Shown piece by piece: positions 1 to 6,741 of a DNA stretch of 12,193 bases. This stretch comes from an uncultured Roseburia sp. GTDB lineage: Bacteria > Bacillota > Clostridia > Lachnospirales > Lachnospiraceae. The stretch is taken from NCBI GenBank assembly GCA_900548205.1, contig URJS01000072.1, positions 1 to 12,193 of the forward strand. The letters run 5' to 3'. How positions within the stretch are numbered: the stretch's first letter is position 1; each line of letters starts with the position of its first letter. The notes beneath the pieces were generated by a model. The model did no database searches. It was given only the letters and a program-made list of their open reading frames with translations, and was not told the origin of the DNA. The translations under genes and the position numbers were made by a program.

Positions 1-6
1 AAGTCA

Positions 7-116
7 TTATGCGAAATGTGAGTGATACAGTACACTAGCTTGCTGTGCAATCTGCGCATAACCCGATTCATCAACCCAAAAACCTCTCCACAATTAGGAC
101 ATTTTATCTCTTGCAT
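7..116 (-). pseudogene. Relic of the 5' end of a DUF2130-family gene, frameshifted
   Basis: The minus strand from ATG at 116-114 reads MQEIKCPNCGEVF, a CxxC zinc-ribbon-like start that I recognise from DUF2130 proteins. The family normally continues with VDESGYAQI. Here that continuation appears only after a shift of one base near 76-78, where the codon between Phe and Val has lost a base. The shifted frame reads VDESGYAQIAQQ and then diverges into about ten unrelated residues, ending at TAA (9-7). The unshifted frame stays open to the window edge but reads unlike the family. A GGGAG-type Shine-Dalgarno sequence sits about 11 bases before the ATG. DUF2130 proteins are normally several hundred residues long, so this is a decayed N-terminus. 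It lies downstream of rpsU and its terminator. The family call rests on remembered motif similarity, and a sequencing indel could mimic the frameshift. Confidence 0.6.
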
Positions 117-229
117 GCTTATCTACTCTCCCACTATAATTTATTTTGTTCCTATATTTATAATTTTATCATACCATGTACCATTTTTCTATAAACAAAA
201 TAGAGCATTCTTATATTTTTTATGTCACA

Positions 230-260
230 AAAAGAGGTATCGCATAGCGATACCTCTTTT
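230..260 (-). terminator. Rho-independent terminator of rpsU
   Basis: A perfect 14-bp inverted repeat (arms 230-243 and 247-260, 3-nt loop) begins six bases after the rpsU stop codon. Read on the minus strand, the stem ends in five T. The plus strand also shows TTTT at 257-260, so some bidirectional activity is possible, although no plus-strand gene ends here. Confidence 0.92.
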
Positions 261-266
261 GATACG

Positions 267-443
267 TTAATTGTACTTTCTTTTTCTAGCTGCTTCAGAT
301 TTCTTCTTACGCTTAACGCTTGGCTTCTCGTAATGTTCTCTTTTACGAATCTCCTGCTGGATACCTGCCTTCGCGCAGTTTCTCTTGAAACGACGTAAAG
401 CGCTATCTAAAGTCTCGTTTTCTTTTACAATTACACTAGACAT
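267..443 (-). CDS. rpsU: 30S ribosomal protein S21
   Basis: A 58-residue, very basic protein that matches bacterial S21 over its whole length. It starts MSSVIVKENETLDSALRRF, has the conserved KRNCAKAGI segment, and ends in a Lys/Arg-rich tail (RKKKSEAARKRKYN). S21 is a component of the small ribosomal subunit platform near the 16S 3' end and helps initiation. The ATG at 443-441 is chosen because it gives the family N-terminus. A purine-rich GGAGGGAGG (458-466) lies upstream with a rather long 14-nt spacing, with a second GGT-containing stretch closer in. The longer open frame to 488 would add 15 residues foreign to S21. The gene is monocistronic, with its own promoter at 521-548 and a terminator at 230-260. 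Confidence 0.97.
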   Translation of the reverse strand: MSSVIVKENETLDSALRRFKRNCAKAGIQQEIRKREHYEKPSVKRKKKSEAARKRKYN

Positions 444-520
444 TATCTCACACCTAACCTCCCTCCAGTTGCTTATTGTGCATATCAACTGTTTGGGTCA
501 TAATCATTGCACTATGGATA

Positions 521-548
521 ATTATAGCACATTTTTTTGATTCGTCAA
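521..548 (-). promoter_or_regulatory. Sigma-A promoter of rpsU
   Basis: On the minus strand, -35 TTGACG (548-543) and -10 TATAAT (526-521) are separated by 16 bases, with a TG one base before the -10 (extended -10). The predicted start is near 514, giving a leader of about 70 nt. This is one of the strongest promoter matches in the window and fits a highly expressed ribosomal gene transcribed independently of alaS. Confidence 0.85.
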
Positions 549-582
549 CTGTTTTTCTTAAATTCTGAAATATTCAGTCAAT

Positions 583-3246
583 TTACTTGGACAGCTGCGC
601 CTCAAGCGCTGTTTTTGTCTCTGCGACTGCTTCCGGAATACCGGCAGGGTTCTTGCCGCCTGCCTGCGCCATATTCGGGCGTCCGCCGCCGCCACCGCCG
701 ACCTTTCCGGCGATCGCCTTGATCAGATTACCCGCGTGCGCTCCCTTTGCCATCGCTCCGTCTGTCGCCATCGCAACAAGACTGACTTTACCGTCTGCCT
801 CAGACGCCAGCACAACCACGCCCTCGCCAAGTTTTTCCTTTAACTGGTCGCCAAGCTCGCGCAGACCGTTCATGTCCACGCCCGGCACACTTGCCGCGAG
901 CAGCTTCACGCCGCCAACCTCAGTCACCTGATCCATAACGTCTCCGAGCGCTTCCTTTGCCGCCTTGCTCTTTAAGGACTCGTTCTCGCTCTGGAGCGCC
1001 TTGATCTGCTCCTGCATATGTGCAATCTTTTCTGCCAGTCCGGCAGGAGTTGTCTTTGCAGCCTTCGCAGCCGCAAGAAGTTCTTCCTCCTCCCTGCGGT
1101 AATAGGCAAATACATTGCTTCCCGTCAAAGCTTCGATACGGCGCACGCCTGCCGCCACACCGCTCTCGGAGATGATCTTAAACGCAATAATATCCGCCGT
1201 GTTCTTCACATGCGTACCGCCGCAGAACTCCTTCGAGAAATCGCTCATGGAAACGACACGTACCTTCTCGCCGTACTTTTCGCCAAACAGCGCCATTGCG
1301 CCCTTTTTTTTCGCTTCCTCCACGGTCATGACCTGTGTATCTACCGCAATATGCTCCGCGATCTTCTCATTGACAAGCTGCTCCACACGGGAAATCTCCT
1401 CCGGCGTCATCGCCGCAAAATGGCTGAAGTCAAAGCGTGTGCGCGCGCCGTCCTGATAAGAGCCTGCCTGCTCCACATGTGTACCGAGCACCTCGCGCAG
1501 CGCCTTCTGGAGCAAATGGGTCGCCGAATGGTTGCGGCAGGTCTTTGCGCGGAGCTTTGCATCCACGATCAGCTCTGCCTCGTCCCCGTTTTTGATCATA
1601 CCGCCTGTCATCTTACCGATGTGACCGATCTTTCCGCCCAGAAGCGGAATCGTATCCTCGACTTCAAACGTGCCGGACGCCGTGCGGATGACACCCTTAT
1701 CCCCCTGCTGTCCGCCCATCGTCGCATAAAACGGCGTCTGCTCCACGATCACTGTGCCGACCTCACCGTCGGAAAGCGCCTCCACAATCTCCGTCTCTGT
1801 CGTTAAAACCGTGATCCTTGACGTTGCCTGCGTCCTGTCATAGCCGACGAACTCTGAGGTGACGGACGGATCGATCGACTCATACACTGTCACATCTGCC
1901 CCCATGTAGTTTGTGACCTTGCGGGCAGCACGCGCAGTATTTCTCTGCACCTCCATCGCCTGACGGAAGCCCTCCTCGTCAATCGTAAATCCCTTTTCCT
2001 CGAGAATCTCCTGCGTCAGGTCGATCGGGAAACCATAGGTGTCATAGAGCTTAAATGCGTCCTCTCCGGAGAGACGCTTCTCTCCCTTCTCCTCCAGCTT
2101 CGTCTGCATCTCAGCTAAAATCGAGAGTCCCTGGTCGATCGTTCTGCCGAACTTCTCCTCCTCCTGCGTGAGCACCTTAAAAATAAAATCCTGCTTCTCC
2201 TCCAGCTCCGGATAACCGTCCTTGCTCTCGGCGATCACCGTCGCCGCGAGCTCTGCCATAAAGCAGCCCTCGATGCCAAGCATCCTGCCGTGTCTTGCCG
2301 CGCGGCGGATAATGCGGCGCAGCACATAGCCCCGCCCCTCATTGGACGGCATGATACCGTCGGAAACCATAAAGGTCGCCGAGCGGATATGATCCGTGAT
2401 CAGACGGATCGAAACGTCATCCAGCGCGTCCTTCTGATAGGTCTTGCCGCAAAGCGCACACACCTTATCGCGGATTGCCTTCATCGTGTCGATGTCAAAC
2501 ACGGAATCCACGTCCTGCATGACAACGGCAAGACGCTCCAATCCCATACCGGTATCGATATTCTTCTGCTCAAGCTCCTCGTAGCCGCCCTTGCCGTCCC
2601 CATTGAACTGTGTAAATACGTTGTTCCAGACCTCCATAAAGCGGTCGCACTCACATCCCACCTTACAGTCCGGGCTTCCGCAGCCGTATTTCTCTCCGCG
2701 ATCATAATAAATCTCCGAGCACGGACCGCACGGACCTGCGCCGTGCTCCCAGAAATTATCGCATGCTCCGGTTTCCGGATCACGGTAGAAGCGCGTGATG
2801 CGCTCTGCCGGAACGCCGACCTCCTTATTCCAGATCTCAAACGCCTCGTCATCCTCACCGTAAATGGACGGGTAGAGCCTGTCCTCCTCAAGACCGAGCA
2901 CCTTCGTCAAAAATTCCCATGACCAGGCAATCGCCTCGTGCTTAAAATAATCGCCGAACGAAAAATTCCCCAGCATCTCAAAAAATGTCAGATGTCTCGC
3001 GGTCTTTCCGACGTTCTCAATATCTCCGGTACGGATACATTTCTGACAGGTCGTCACCCTTCTTCTGGGCGGGATCTCCTGTCCGGTAAAATACGGCTTT
3101 AACGGCGCCATACCGGCATTGATCAGCAATAAGCTGTTGTCGTTGTGAGGCACCAGCGAAAAGCTGTTCATTTTTAAATGCCCCTTACTCTCAAAGAACT
3201 CCAGATACATTCTGCGCAGTTCGTTTTCTCCATAAAACTTCTTCAC
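583..3246 (-). CDS. alaS: Alanine--tRNA ligase
   Basis: An 887-residue cytoplasmic enzyme that charges tRNA-Ala and clears Ser/Gly mischarging. The order of domains is canonical. The class II core carries HNDNSLLLINAGMAPLKPYF, CQKCIRTGDIENVGKTARH and NIDTGMGLERLAVVMQ. A Cys-rich insertion follows GPCGPCSEIYYDRG. The editing domain has zinc ligands HSATH (His573, His577) and CGGTH (Cys675, His679). The C-Ala/DHHA1 region ends in a glycine run and RPNMAQAGGKNP. I place the start at GTG 3246-3244: GGAGGA at 3254-3259 sits 7 nt upstream, and the protein then begins MKKFYGENELRRMYLEFF as in relatives. The longer open frame starts at a TTG (3261) that includes part of the Shine-Dalgarno sequence. 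The gene follows a 48-aa membrane protein gene by 39 bases. There is no room for a T-box leader. Confidence 0.97.
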   Translation of the reverse strand: MKKFYGENELRRMYLEFFESKGHLKMNSFSLVPHNDNSLLLINAGMAPLKPYFTGQEIPPRRRVTTCQKCIRTGDIENVGKTARHLTFFEMLGNFSFGDYFKHEAIAWSWEFLTKVLGLEEDRLYPSIYGEDDEAFEIWNKEVGVPAERITRFYRDPETGACDNFWEHGAGPCGPCSEIYYDRGEKYGCGSPDCKVGCECDRFMEVWNNVFTQFNGDGKGGYEELEQKNIDTGMGLERLAVVMQDVDSVFDIDTMKAIRDKVCALCGKTYQKDALDDVSIRLITDHIRSATFMVSDGIMPSNEGRGYVLRRIIRRAARHGRMLGIEGCFMAELAATVIAESKDGYPELEEKQDFIFKVLTQEEEKFGRTIDQGLSILAEMQTKLEEKGEKRLSGEDAFKLYDTYGFPIDLTQEILEEKGFTIDEEGFRQAMEVQRNTARAARKVTNYMGADVTVYESIDPSVTSEFVGYDRTQATSRITVLTTETEIVEALSDGEVGTVIVEQTPFYATMGGQQGDKGVIRTASGTFEVEDTIPLLGGKIGHIGKMTGGMIKNGDEAELIVDAKLRAKTCRNHSATHLLQKALREVLGTHVEQAGSYQDGARTRFDFSHFAAMTPEEISRVEQLVNEKIAEHIAVDTQVMTVEEAKKKGAMALFGEKYGEKVRVVSMSDFSKEFCGGTHVKNTADIIAFKIISESGVAAGVRRIEALTGSNVFAYYRREEEELLAAAKAAKTTPAGLAEKIAHMQEQIKALQSENESLKSKAAKEALGDVMDQVTEVGGVKLLAASVPGVDMNGLRELGDQLKEKLGEGVVVLASEADGKVSLVAMATDGAMAKGAHAGNLIKAIAGKVGGGGGGRPNMAQAGGKNPAGIPEAVAETKTALEAQLSK

Positions 3247-3253
3247 GACTTCG

Positions 3254-3259
3254 TCCTCC
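3254..3259 (-). promoter_or_regulatory. Ribosome-binding site that fixes the alaS GTG start
   Basis: GGAGGA on the minus strand, 7 nt before GTG 3246. A start at the upstream in-frame TTG (3261-3259) would put the Shine-Dalgarno sequence inside the coding region, so the shorter, GTG-initiated protein is preferred. Confidence 0.8.
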
Positions 3260-3285
3260 AAAAACTCTGTTCTTATCTCCTGCTG

Positions 3286-3432
3286 CTATTTTGCATCATG
3301 CACATCCGCAGCCTCGTTCTGCGCGTTTTTCTTGTCGCTTAATTTCTTTCCGACAAAAACACCAAGACCAGCCACAACTGCCAAAACAGCAAAAATCAAC
3401 GCATAATGTACAAACCATCCAAAAAATGTCAT
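3286..3432 (-). CDS. Small single-pass membrane protein upstream of alaS
   Basis: A 48-residue open frame with start ATG 3432-3430 and stop TAG 3288-3286. AAAGGTGG at 3441-3448 lies 8 nt before the start. Residues 1-28 (MTFFGWFVHYALIFAVLAVV and following) form one hydrophobic helix ending in GKK. The tail from 29 on is hydrophilic and charged. It belongs to a group of short, unstudied membrane proteins common in Lachnospiraceae. From memory, these are often labelled vanadium nitrogenase in databases; nothing in this sequence supports that (no cysteine, no metal or cofactor motif). It shares the promoter at 3461-3490 with alaS, so it is probably cotranscribed with it. Function unknown. Confidence 0.75.
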   Translation of the reverse strand: MTFFGWFVHYALIFAVLAVVAGLGVFVGKKLSDKKNAQNEAADVHDAK

Positions 3433-3460
3433 ATTTTATTCCACCTTTCTGCAATCATTA

Positions 3461-3490
3461 AGTATAACGCAACTGCTTTTCAAACGTCAA
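3461..3490 (-). promoter_or_regulatory. Sigma-A promoter of the small ORF-alaS operon
   Basis: On the minus strand, -35 TTGACG (3490-3485) and -10 TATACT (3466-3461) are 18 bases apart. The promoter lies seven bases past the stop codon of the metallo-hydrolase gene. The predicted start is near 3454, leaving only about 20 nt of leader before the small ORF. I see no terminator between the metallo-hydrolase gene and this promoter, so read-through from the purine operon is possible. Confidence 0.7.
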
Positions 3491-3497
3491 GCACCCA

Positions 3498-4253
3498 TTA
3501 TTTTTCGGCAATCTCAAACATCTGATTTTCACAGCGGATCTCCACAATACGCTCTGTCATCGCCTGATTTGAGATTCTCCGCCTGTATTCTGCAATTCCC
3601 CGGTAATCCTGCCACATATGCATCGGAAAAATATAGTCGGTATCCGTATGCTTTAGGAAATAGTCGATGCCGAGAAACTGGTTTCTTCCAAGCCGCGGGT
3701 CGAGCGGCACAAACGCCAGATGGATCTTCTTTCCGGAAAGACGCTTGATCTGCGCCTTGTAATTTGCCGCCATATTGCCGTTGACGAGATCTCCCGCCCC
3801 GTCCCAGCACCAGTTATTTAAGTCTCCGGCATGGTAGAAGGACGCCCCGTTTGTCGTCACATAAAACGCGACGCCCTCGTCCGTTGAGCGCAGCGTCTCG
3901 ATGGTAAGATCATCGACCTGATATTTCGCACACGGCGCAACATAGGTGATCTTTTCCCTGACGTCCGGCGAAAATCCATGCTTCTTCAAAAAATTCGGGC
4001 TCATTTTACAGTCCTTTGACAAAATAAACCGGATCTTTTGATACCGCTCTGCCAGATGCAGTACGTCCATATCAAAGTGATCCTGATGCTTATGACTGGC
4101 AAACACATAGACCGGGGTGTCCGGCTCATAGACCGGGAGCACGCCGCCAAAATGATAGCCCTCCACACGCTCTCCGCCAAACCAGTCGAAGATCAGCACC
4201 TTCTCGTCCACCTCCACCACAAAGCAGCTGTGGTGCACAAAAATTACCTGCAT
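3498..4253 (-). CDS. UlaG-like metallo-beta-lactamase-fold hydrolase
   Basis: A 251-residue protein of the metallo-beta-lactamase superfamily, in the branch that includes UlaG and related lactonase-type hydrolases. The metal motif SHKHQDHF (residues 53-60; His54, His56, Asp58, His59) follows a beta strand. HAGD (141-144) provides the next ligands, and PMHMW (His212) fits the last histidine. VPLDPRLG (183-189) is a typical connecting strand. No signal peptide, so it is presumably cytoplasmic. ATG 4253 has an AGAGGA-type Shine-Dalgarno sequence and lies 14 bases after the stop of the deaminase gene, so it is the last gene of the pnp operon. The substrate cannot be read from the sequence. Its place beside purine salvage enzymes suggests a phosphosugar or nucleoside-derived lactone or ester, but this is inference. 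Confidence 0.85.
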   Translation of the reverse strand: MQVIFVHHSCFVVEVDEKVLIFDWFGGERVEGYHFGGVLPVYEPDTPVYVFASHKHQDHFDMDVLHLAERYQKIRFILSKDCKMSPNFLKKHGFSPDVREKITYVAPCAKYQVDDLTIETLRSTDEGVAFYVTTNGASFYHAGDLNNWCWDGAGDLVNGNMAANYKAQIKRLSGKKIHLAFVPLDPRLGRNQFLGIDYFLKHTDTDYIFPMHMWQDYRGIAEYRRRISNQAMTERIVEIRCENQMFEIAEK

Positions 4254-4267
4254 AATTTCCTCTTTTC

Positions 4268-5545
4268 TTATTTCATGCGCCCGATAATGGCGTTGGCGCG
4301 CGCATAGATTTCTGCCGGGTCAAATCCGATGTCAAAATTCTGGTTCTCATAGAGCACCCTGCCGTTGACCATTGTCAGCTTCACATTCTGCTTGCTGCCG
4401 CTGTATACCAGATTTTTCACAAGATTATTTTCCGGCTGCATATTCGGCTGTTTCAGGTCGATCATGACAATGTCCGCCTTTTTGCCCACCGCAAGACTGT
4501 CGCAATCCGAAAGCTGCATTGCGTGCGCGCCGCCCGCCGTCGCCATGTAAAGGATCTCGTCTGCGCCCACGCACTCCGCGTCCATCTCGCGCACCTTTGC
4601 CAGCGTCGAGGTCAAAAACATCTCGCGGAACATATCTAAGCAGTTGTTGCTCGCCGGACCGTCCGTACCGATCGCCATCGCGATCCCCTCGTCCACAAAA
4701 CGTTTTACCGGGCAGATACCGGAGGCAAGCTTTAAGTTCGACGCCGGATTTGTCACCGCCGTTAACCCGCGCTTTTTGAAAATCTCAAAATCAGGCTCCT
4801 CCACCCACACGCAGTGGTAGCCGCCGCCGCCGTACTCGTACATACCGAGGCTGTCCGTCAGCTGCGTCGGCGTCATGCCCCAGCGCTCCTTGCACTCGTC
4901 CACCTCGAGCTTCGTCTCGGAATTGTGCACCCACACCGGAGATTTCAGCTTCTGTGCCAGCCTTGCAACGCCCTCCATCAGCTCCTTCGACGTGGTGTAC
5001 TCTGCGTGAAATCCGACGATAAAGGAGGTCAGGTCGTTTAGCTCATTGACAATGTGATAATTCTCCTCCATCAGCTCCACCGTTCCGCCAAAATTGTTGA
5101 GACCGCTCGTCTGCACCGTACGGAATCCTGTGTCCGCCGAAGCCTTTGCATTCACCGGCGGGAAAAAGTACATATCAAAATTGGAAGTGATGCCGCTCGT
5201 CAGATACTCCATAATGCCGAGAATGTTCAGCCAGTAGACGTCGTCCTCGGTGAGCTGCCCCTCGCGCGGAAACACCTGCTGGTGCAGCCACTCGTGGAGC
5301 GGCAGATCGTCCGCATAGGAGCGCAGAAACGTCATGCCCGTGTGCGTGTGCGCATTTTTAAATCCCGGGATCAAGAGATTGCCCTCCGCGTCAATCTCCC
5401 TGTCCCATGCGGGCGGCGCCGCATCCGTTCCGTCGCCAATGTAGCGGATCGTATCGCCCTCCACCCAGAGCTCACCCTCTGTGACTTCAAACTTATGGTT
5501 CTCTGCAAGCATTAAGATTTTTGCATGATAAAAACGTGTATTCAT
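4268..5545 (-). CDS. Amidohydrolase, MTA/SAH/adenosine deaminase type
   Basis: A 425-residue amidohydrolase of the ATZ/TRZ and MtaD-like subgroup. The family hydrolytically deaminates 5'-methylthioadenosine, S-adenosylhomocysteine or adenosine to the inosine analogues; related members act on guanine or triazines. Visible metal and catalytic residues are His66 and His68 in NAHTHTG, His207 with Glu210 in VHNSET, His244 in GYHCV and Asp295 in GTDGPASNN. GMTFLRSYADDLPLHEWL (70-87) is characteristic of this subgroup. The N-terminal beta domain (1-60) and C-terminal strands (VDLKQP-like, MVNGRVLYEN) frame the barrel. Start ATG 5545 is one base past the pnp stop (TAGGATG), so translation is probably coupled. 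A longer TTG start at 5560 would overlap pnp and include the Shine-Dalgarno GGAG. Pairing with PNP supports a purine nucleoside substrate; the exact one is undetermined. Confidence 0.88.
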   Translation of the reverse strand: MNTRFYHAKILMLAENHKFEVTEGELWVEGDTIRYIGDGTDAAPPAWDREIDAEGNLLIPGFKNAHTHTGMTFLRSYADDLPLHEWLHQQVFPREGQLTEDDVYWLNILGIMEYLTSGITSNFDMYFFPPVNAKASADTGFRTVQTSGLNNFGGTVELMEENYHIVNELNDLTSFIVGFHAEYTTSKELMEGVARLAQKLKSPVWVHNSETKLEVDECKERWGMTPTQLTDSLGMYEYGGGGYHCVWVEEPDFEIFKKRGLTAVTNPASNLKLASGICPVKRFVDEGIAMAIGTDGPASNNCLDMFREMFLTSTLAKVREMDAECVGADEILYMATAGGAHAMQLSDCDSLAVGKKADIVMIDLKQPNMQPENNLVKNLVYSGSKQNVKLTMVNGRVLYENQNFDIGFDPAEIYARANAIIGRMK

Positions 5546-5546
5546 C

Positions 5547-6377
5547 CTACATTTCTCCAATCTGTGTAATGATCTCGGTCACGAGCGCCTGAAACCTCGG
5601 AGCGGCCTCGTCTGCAACCTCCTGCACCTCCTTGTGGGAAAGCGGGGTCGGAGAGATGCCGCACGCAAGATTCGAGATGCAGGAAATACCGACCACCTTC
5701 ATGCCCATATGTCTCGCTGCGATCGCCTCGCACGCCGTACTCATGCCGACGGCATCCGCGCCGAGTGTCCGGCTCATCGTGACCTCCTGCGGCGACTCGT
5801 ACTGCGGACCGCTGAACTGTAAATATGTGCCCTCTTTCATATCAATGCCAAGCGTCACCGCTGCCTTTCTCACGATGCGCTGCAGATTGAGATCGTAAAT
5901 CTGGCTCATATCCGGGAATCGCACGCCAAGCTCATCGATATTTGCCCCGCGCAGCGGAGACGGGATAAAGCTTGCGATCTGCCCGGTGATCAGCATCAGG
6001 TCTCCCGCATGAAAGCCCTGCTTCACGCCGCCTGCGGCATTGGTCAAAAACAGTACCTCTGCGCCCATCAGCTTCATCAGACGCGCCGGAAGCACCACAT
6101 CCGACATCTCATATCCCTCATAATAGTGCACTCTGCCCTGCATACAGACAACCGGAACCTCGCCGACATAGCCGAAAATAAATCTTCCGGTGTGTCCCGG
6201 CACAGTCGAAACCGGAAATCCCTCAATATCATGATAGTCAAGCGTGTCCACCACGCGTATCGTCTCTGCAAAATCGCCGAGCCCCGATCCCAGCACCAGC
6301 GCAACCTTCGGGGTAAAATCAATCCTTTCCTTATAGCACTCATAGCATTTTAACAGCTTCTCGTATACCTCACTCAT
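5547..6377 (-). CDS. punA: Purine nucleoside phosphorylase (trimeric type)
   Basis: A 276-residue member of the PNP/MTAP trimeric family, which splits purine (deoxy)nucleosides with phosphate into base and pentose-1-phosphate. Motifs in order: VLGSGLGDFAE (28-38, phosphate loop), PGHTGR (60-65), GRVHYYEGYE (81-90, His84), LTNAAGGV (111-118), SGPQYESP (189-196, Glu194), VGMSTACEAIAARHMGM (210-226), and CISNLACG (233-240, Asn236). The Glu/Asn pair matches that of enzymes favouring 6-oxopurines (inosine, guanosine). ATG 6377 is chosen for its AAGGAGAGAGGA Shine-Dalgarno sequence; the open frame to 6428 adds 17 residues without such a site. First gene of the operon pnp-deaminase-metallo-hydrolase: the deaminase would make inosine-type nucleosides that this enzyme cleaves. 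Preceded by a structured leader that may attenuate transcription. Confidence 0.94.
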   Translation of the reverse strand: MSEVYEKLLKCYECYKERIDFTPKVALVLGSGLGDFAETIRVVDTLDYHDIEGFPVSTVPGHTGRFIFGYVGEVPVVCMQGRVHYYEGYEMSDVVLPARLMKLMGAEVLFLTNAAGGVKQGFHAGDLMLITGQIASFIPSPLRGANIDELGVRFPDMSQIYDLNLQRIVRKAAVTLGIDMKEGTYLQFSGPQYESPQEVTMSRTLGADAVGMSTACEAIAARHMGMKVVGISCISNLACGISPTPLSHKEVQEVADEAAPRFQALVTEIITQIGEM

Positions 6378-6414
6378 AGATCCTCTCTCCTTTTGCATCC
6401 TTTTTACCATGTAT

Positions 6415-6502
6415 GATGTTTGGGTCAAAAAGGGCTTGCGCCGATTGCGTCTGGCGATTGCACCGGCTTCAATTTCAACAAACCCGCTTTGATCCCAACA
6501 TC
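6415..6502 (-). promoter_or_regulatory. Structured 5' leader of pnp with terminator-like stem
   Basis: The leader RNA (minus strand) can fold into three helices. The outer one pairs 6502-6488 with 6429-6415 (13 of 15 positions). The middle one pairs GGGTTTGT (6485-6478) with GCAAGCCC (6439-6432), 8 bp with two G-U pairs. The inner one pairs GCCGGT (6467-6462) with ATCGGC (6445-6440), with a 10-nt bulge on the 5' side. The middle helix is followed directly by TTTTT (6431-6427), as in an intrinsic terminator. It resembles an attenuator or riboswitch platform. I do not find the purine, SAM or other riboswitch cores that I know. Confidence 0.45.
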
Positions 6503-6510
6503 ACTGTAAC

Positions 6511-6539
6511 ATTGTAGCATACTCTCTGCTGTTTTTCCA
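6511..6539 (-). promoter_or_regulatory. Probable promoter of the pnp operon
   Basis: On the minus strand, -10 TACAAT (6516-6511) is preceded by TG and one base (extended -10). A weak -35 TGGAAA (6539-6534) lies 17 bases upstream. The predicted start is near 6504, just before the structured leader, leaving about 125 nt of untranslated RNA before ATG 6377. Confidence 0.55.
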
Positions 6540-6573
6540 GATTTTAATCATATAGTTCCTGTAATGACAAAAC

Positions 6574-6657
6574 AGAATCGCAGCGACCGATTGTCTGAGC
6601 TTCATTCTGCGCGCTTTTCAACAGCAGAATGGAGCGAGTTTTCGGCGCTGCGATTCT
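6574..6657. repeat. Nested 84-bp inverted repeat between spoIVA and pnp
   Basis: The outer arms are a perfect 12-bp pair (6574-6585 with 6646-6657). After a one-base bulge (6586), four more pairs form (CCGA 6587-6590 with TCGG 6642-6645). An inner 12-bp stem (6599-6610 with 6624-6635) has one T/G pair and a 13-nt loop. The whole forms a long two-part hairpin or cruciform. The one imperfect inner pair is a U-G wobble only in plus-strand RNA. In minus-strand RNA the structure is followed by GTTTTG, which would fit a weak terminator for spoIVA. It could be a terminator, a small RNA, or a dispersed palindromic element. Between it and the spoIVA stop (6658-6741) I see nothing definite. Confidence 0.8.
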
Positions 6658-6741
6658 ATAATGTCTGTGAAGATGCCCTAATTAGAATGGCTAAAAAGTC
6701 TGTGTGAGGTCCGTTCCGGCGCCCCTGCGCACCATATATTC

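Noticed and set aside
466..491. CAGTTG/CAACTG inverted repeat just upstream of the rpsU Shine-Dalgarno sequence, possibly an S21 autoregulatory hairpin.
   Set aside because: Only 6 bp with a 14-nt loop; too weak and too likely by chance.
488..500. The 11-mer TGACCCAAACA (minus strand) occurs both in the rpsU leader and in the pnp leader (6418-6428).
   Set aside because: Many 11-base matches are expected by chance in 12 kb on two strands, and the contexts differ.
565..577. Small hairpin CTGAA-N3-TTCAG after the alaS stop, as a possible terminator.
   Set aside because: A five-pair AT-rich stem without a T-run on the minus strand; not convincing, and it lies next to the rpsU -35.
1018..1806. 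Long plus-strand open frame (262 codons) opposite alaS.
   Set aside because: Antisense shadow of alaS: high-GC codon bias leaves the opposite frame open. No Shine-Dalgarno support and no recognisable domain. The same holds for the frames at 2290-2922 and 5054-5515.
3247..3460. A T-box riboswitch controlling alaS.
   Set aside because: The space upstream is filled by the 48-aa gene, and its own leader is only about 20 nt; no T-box consensus is seen.
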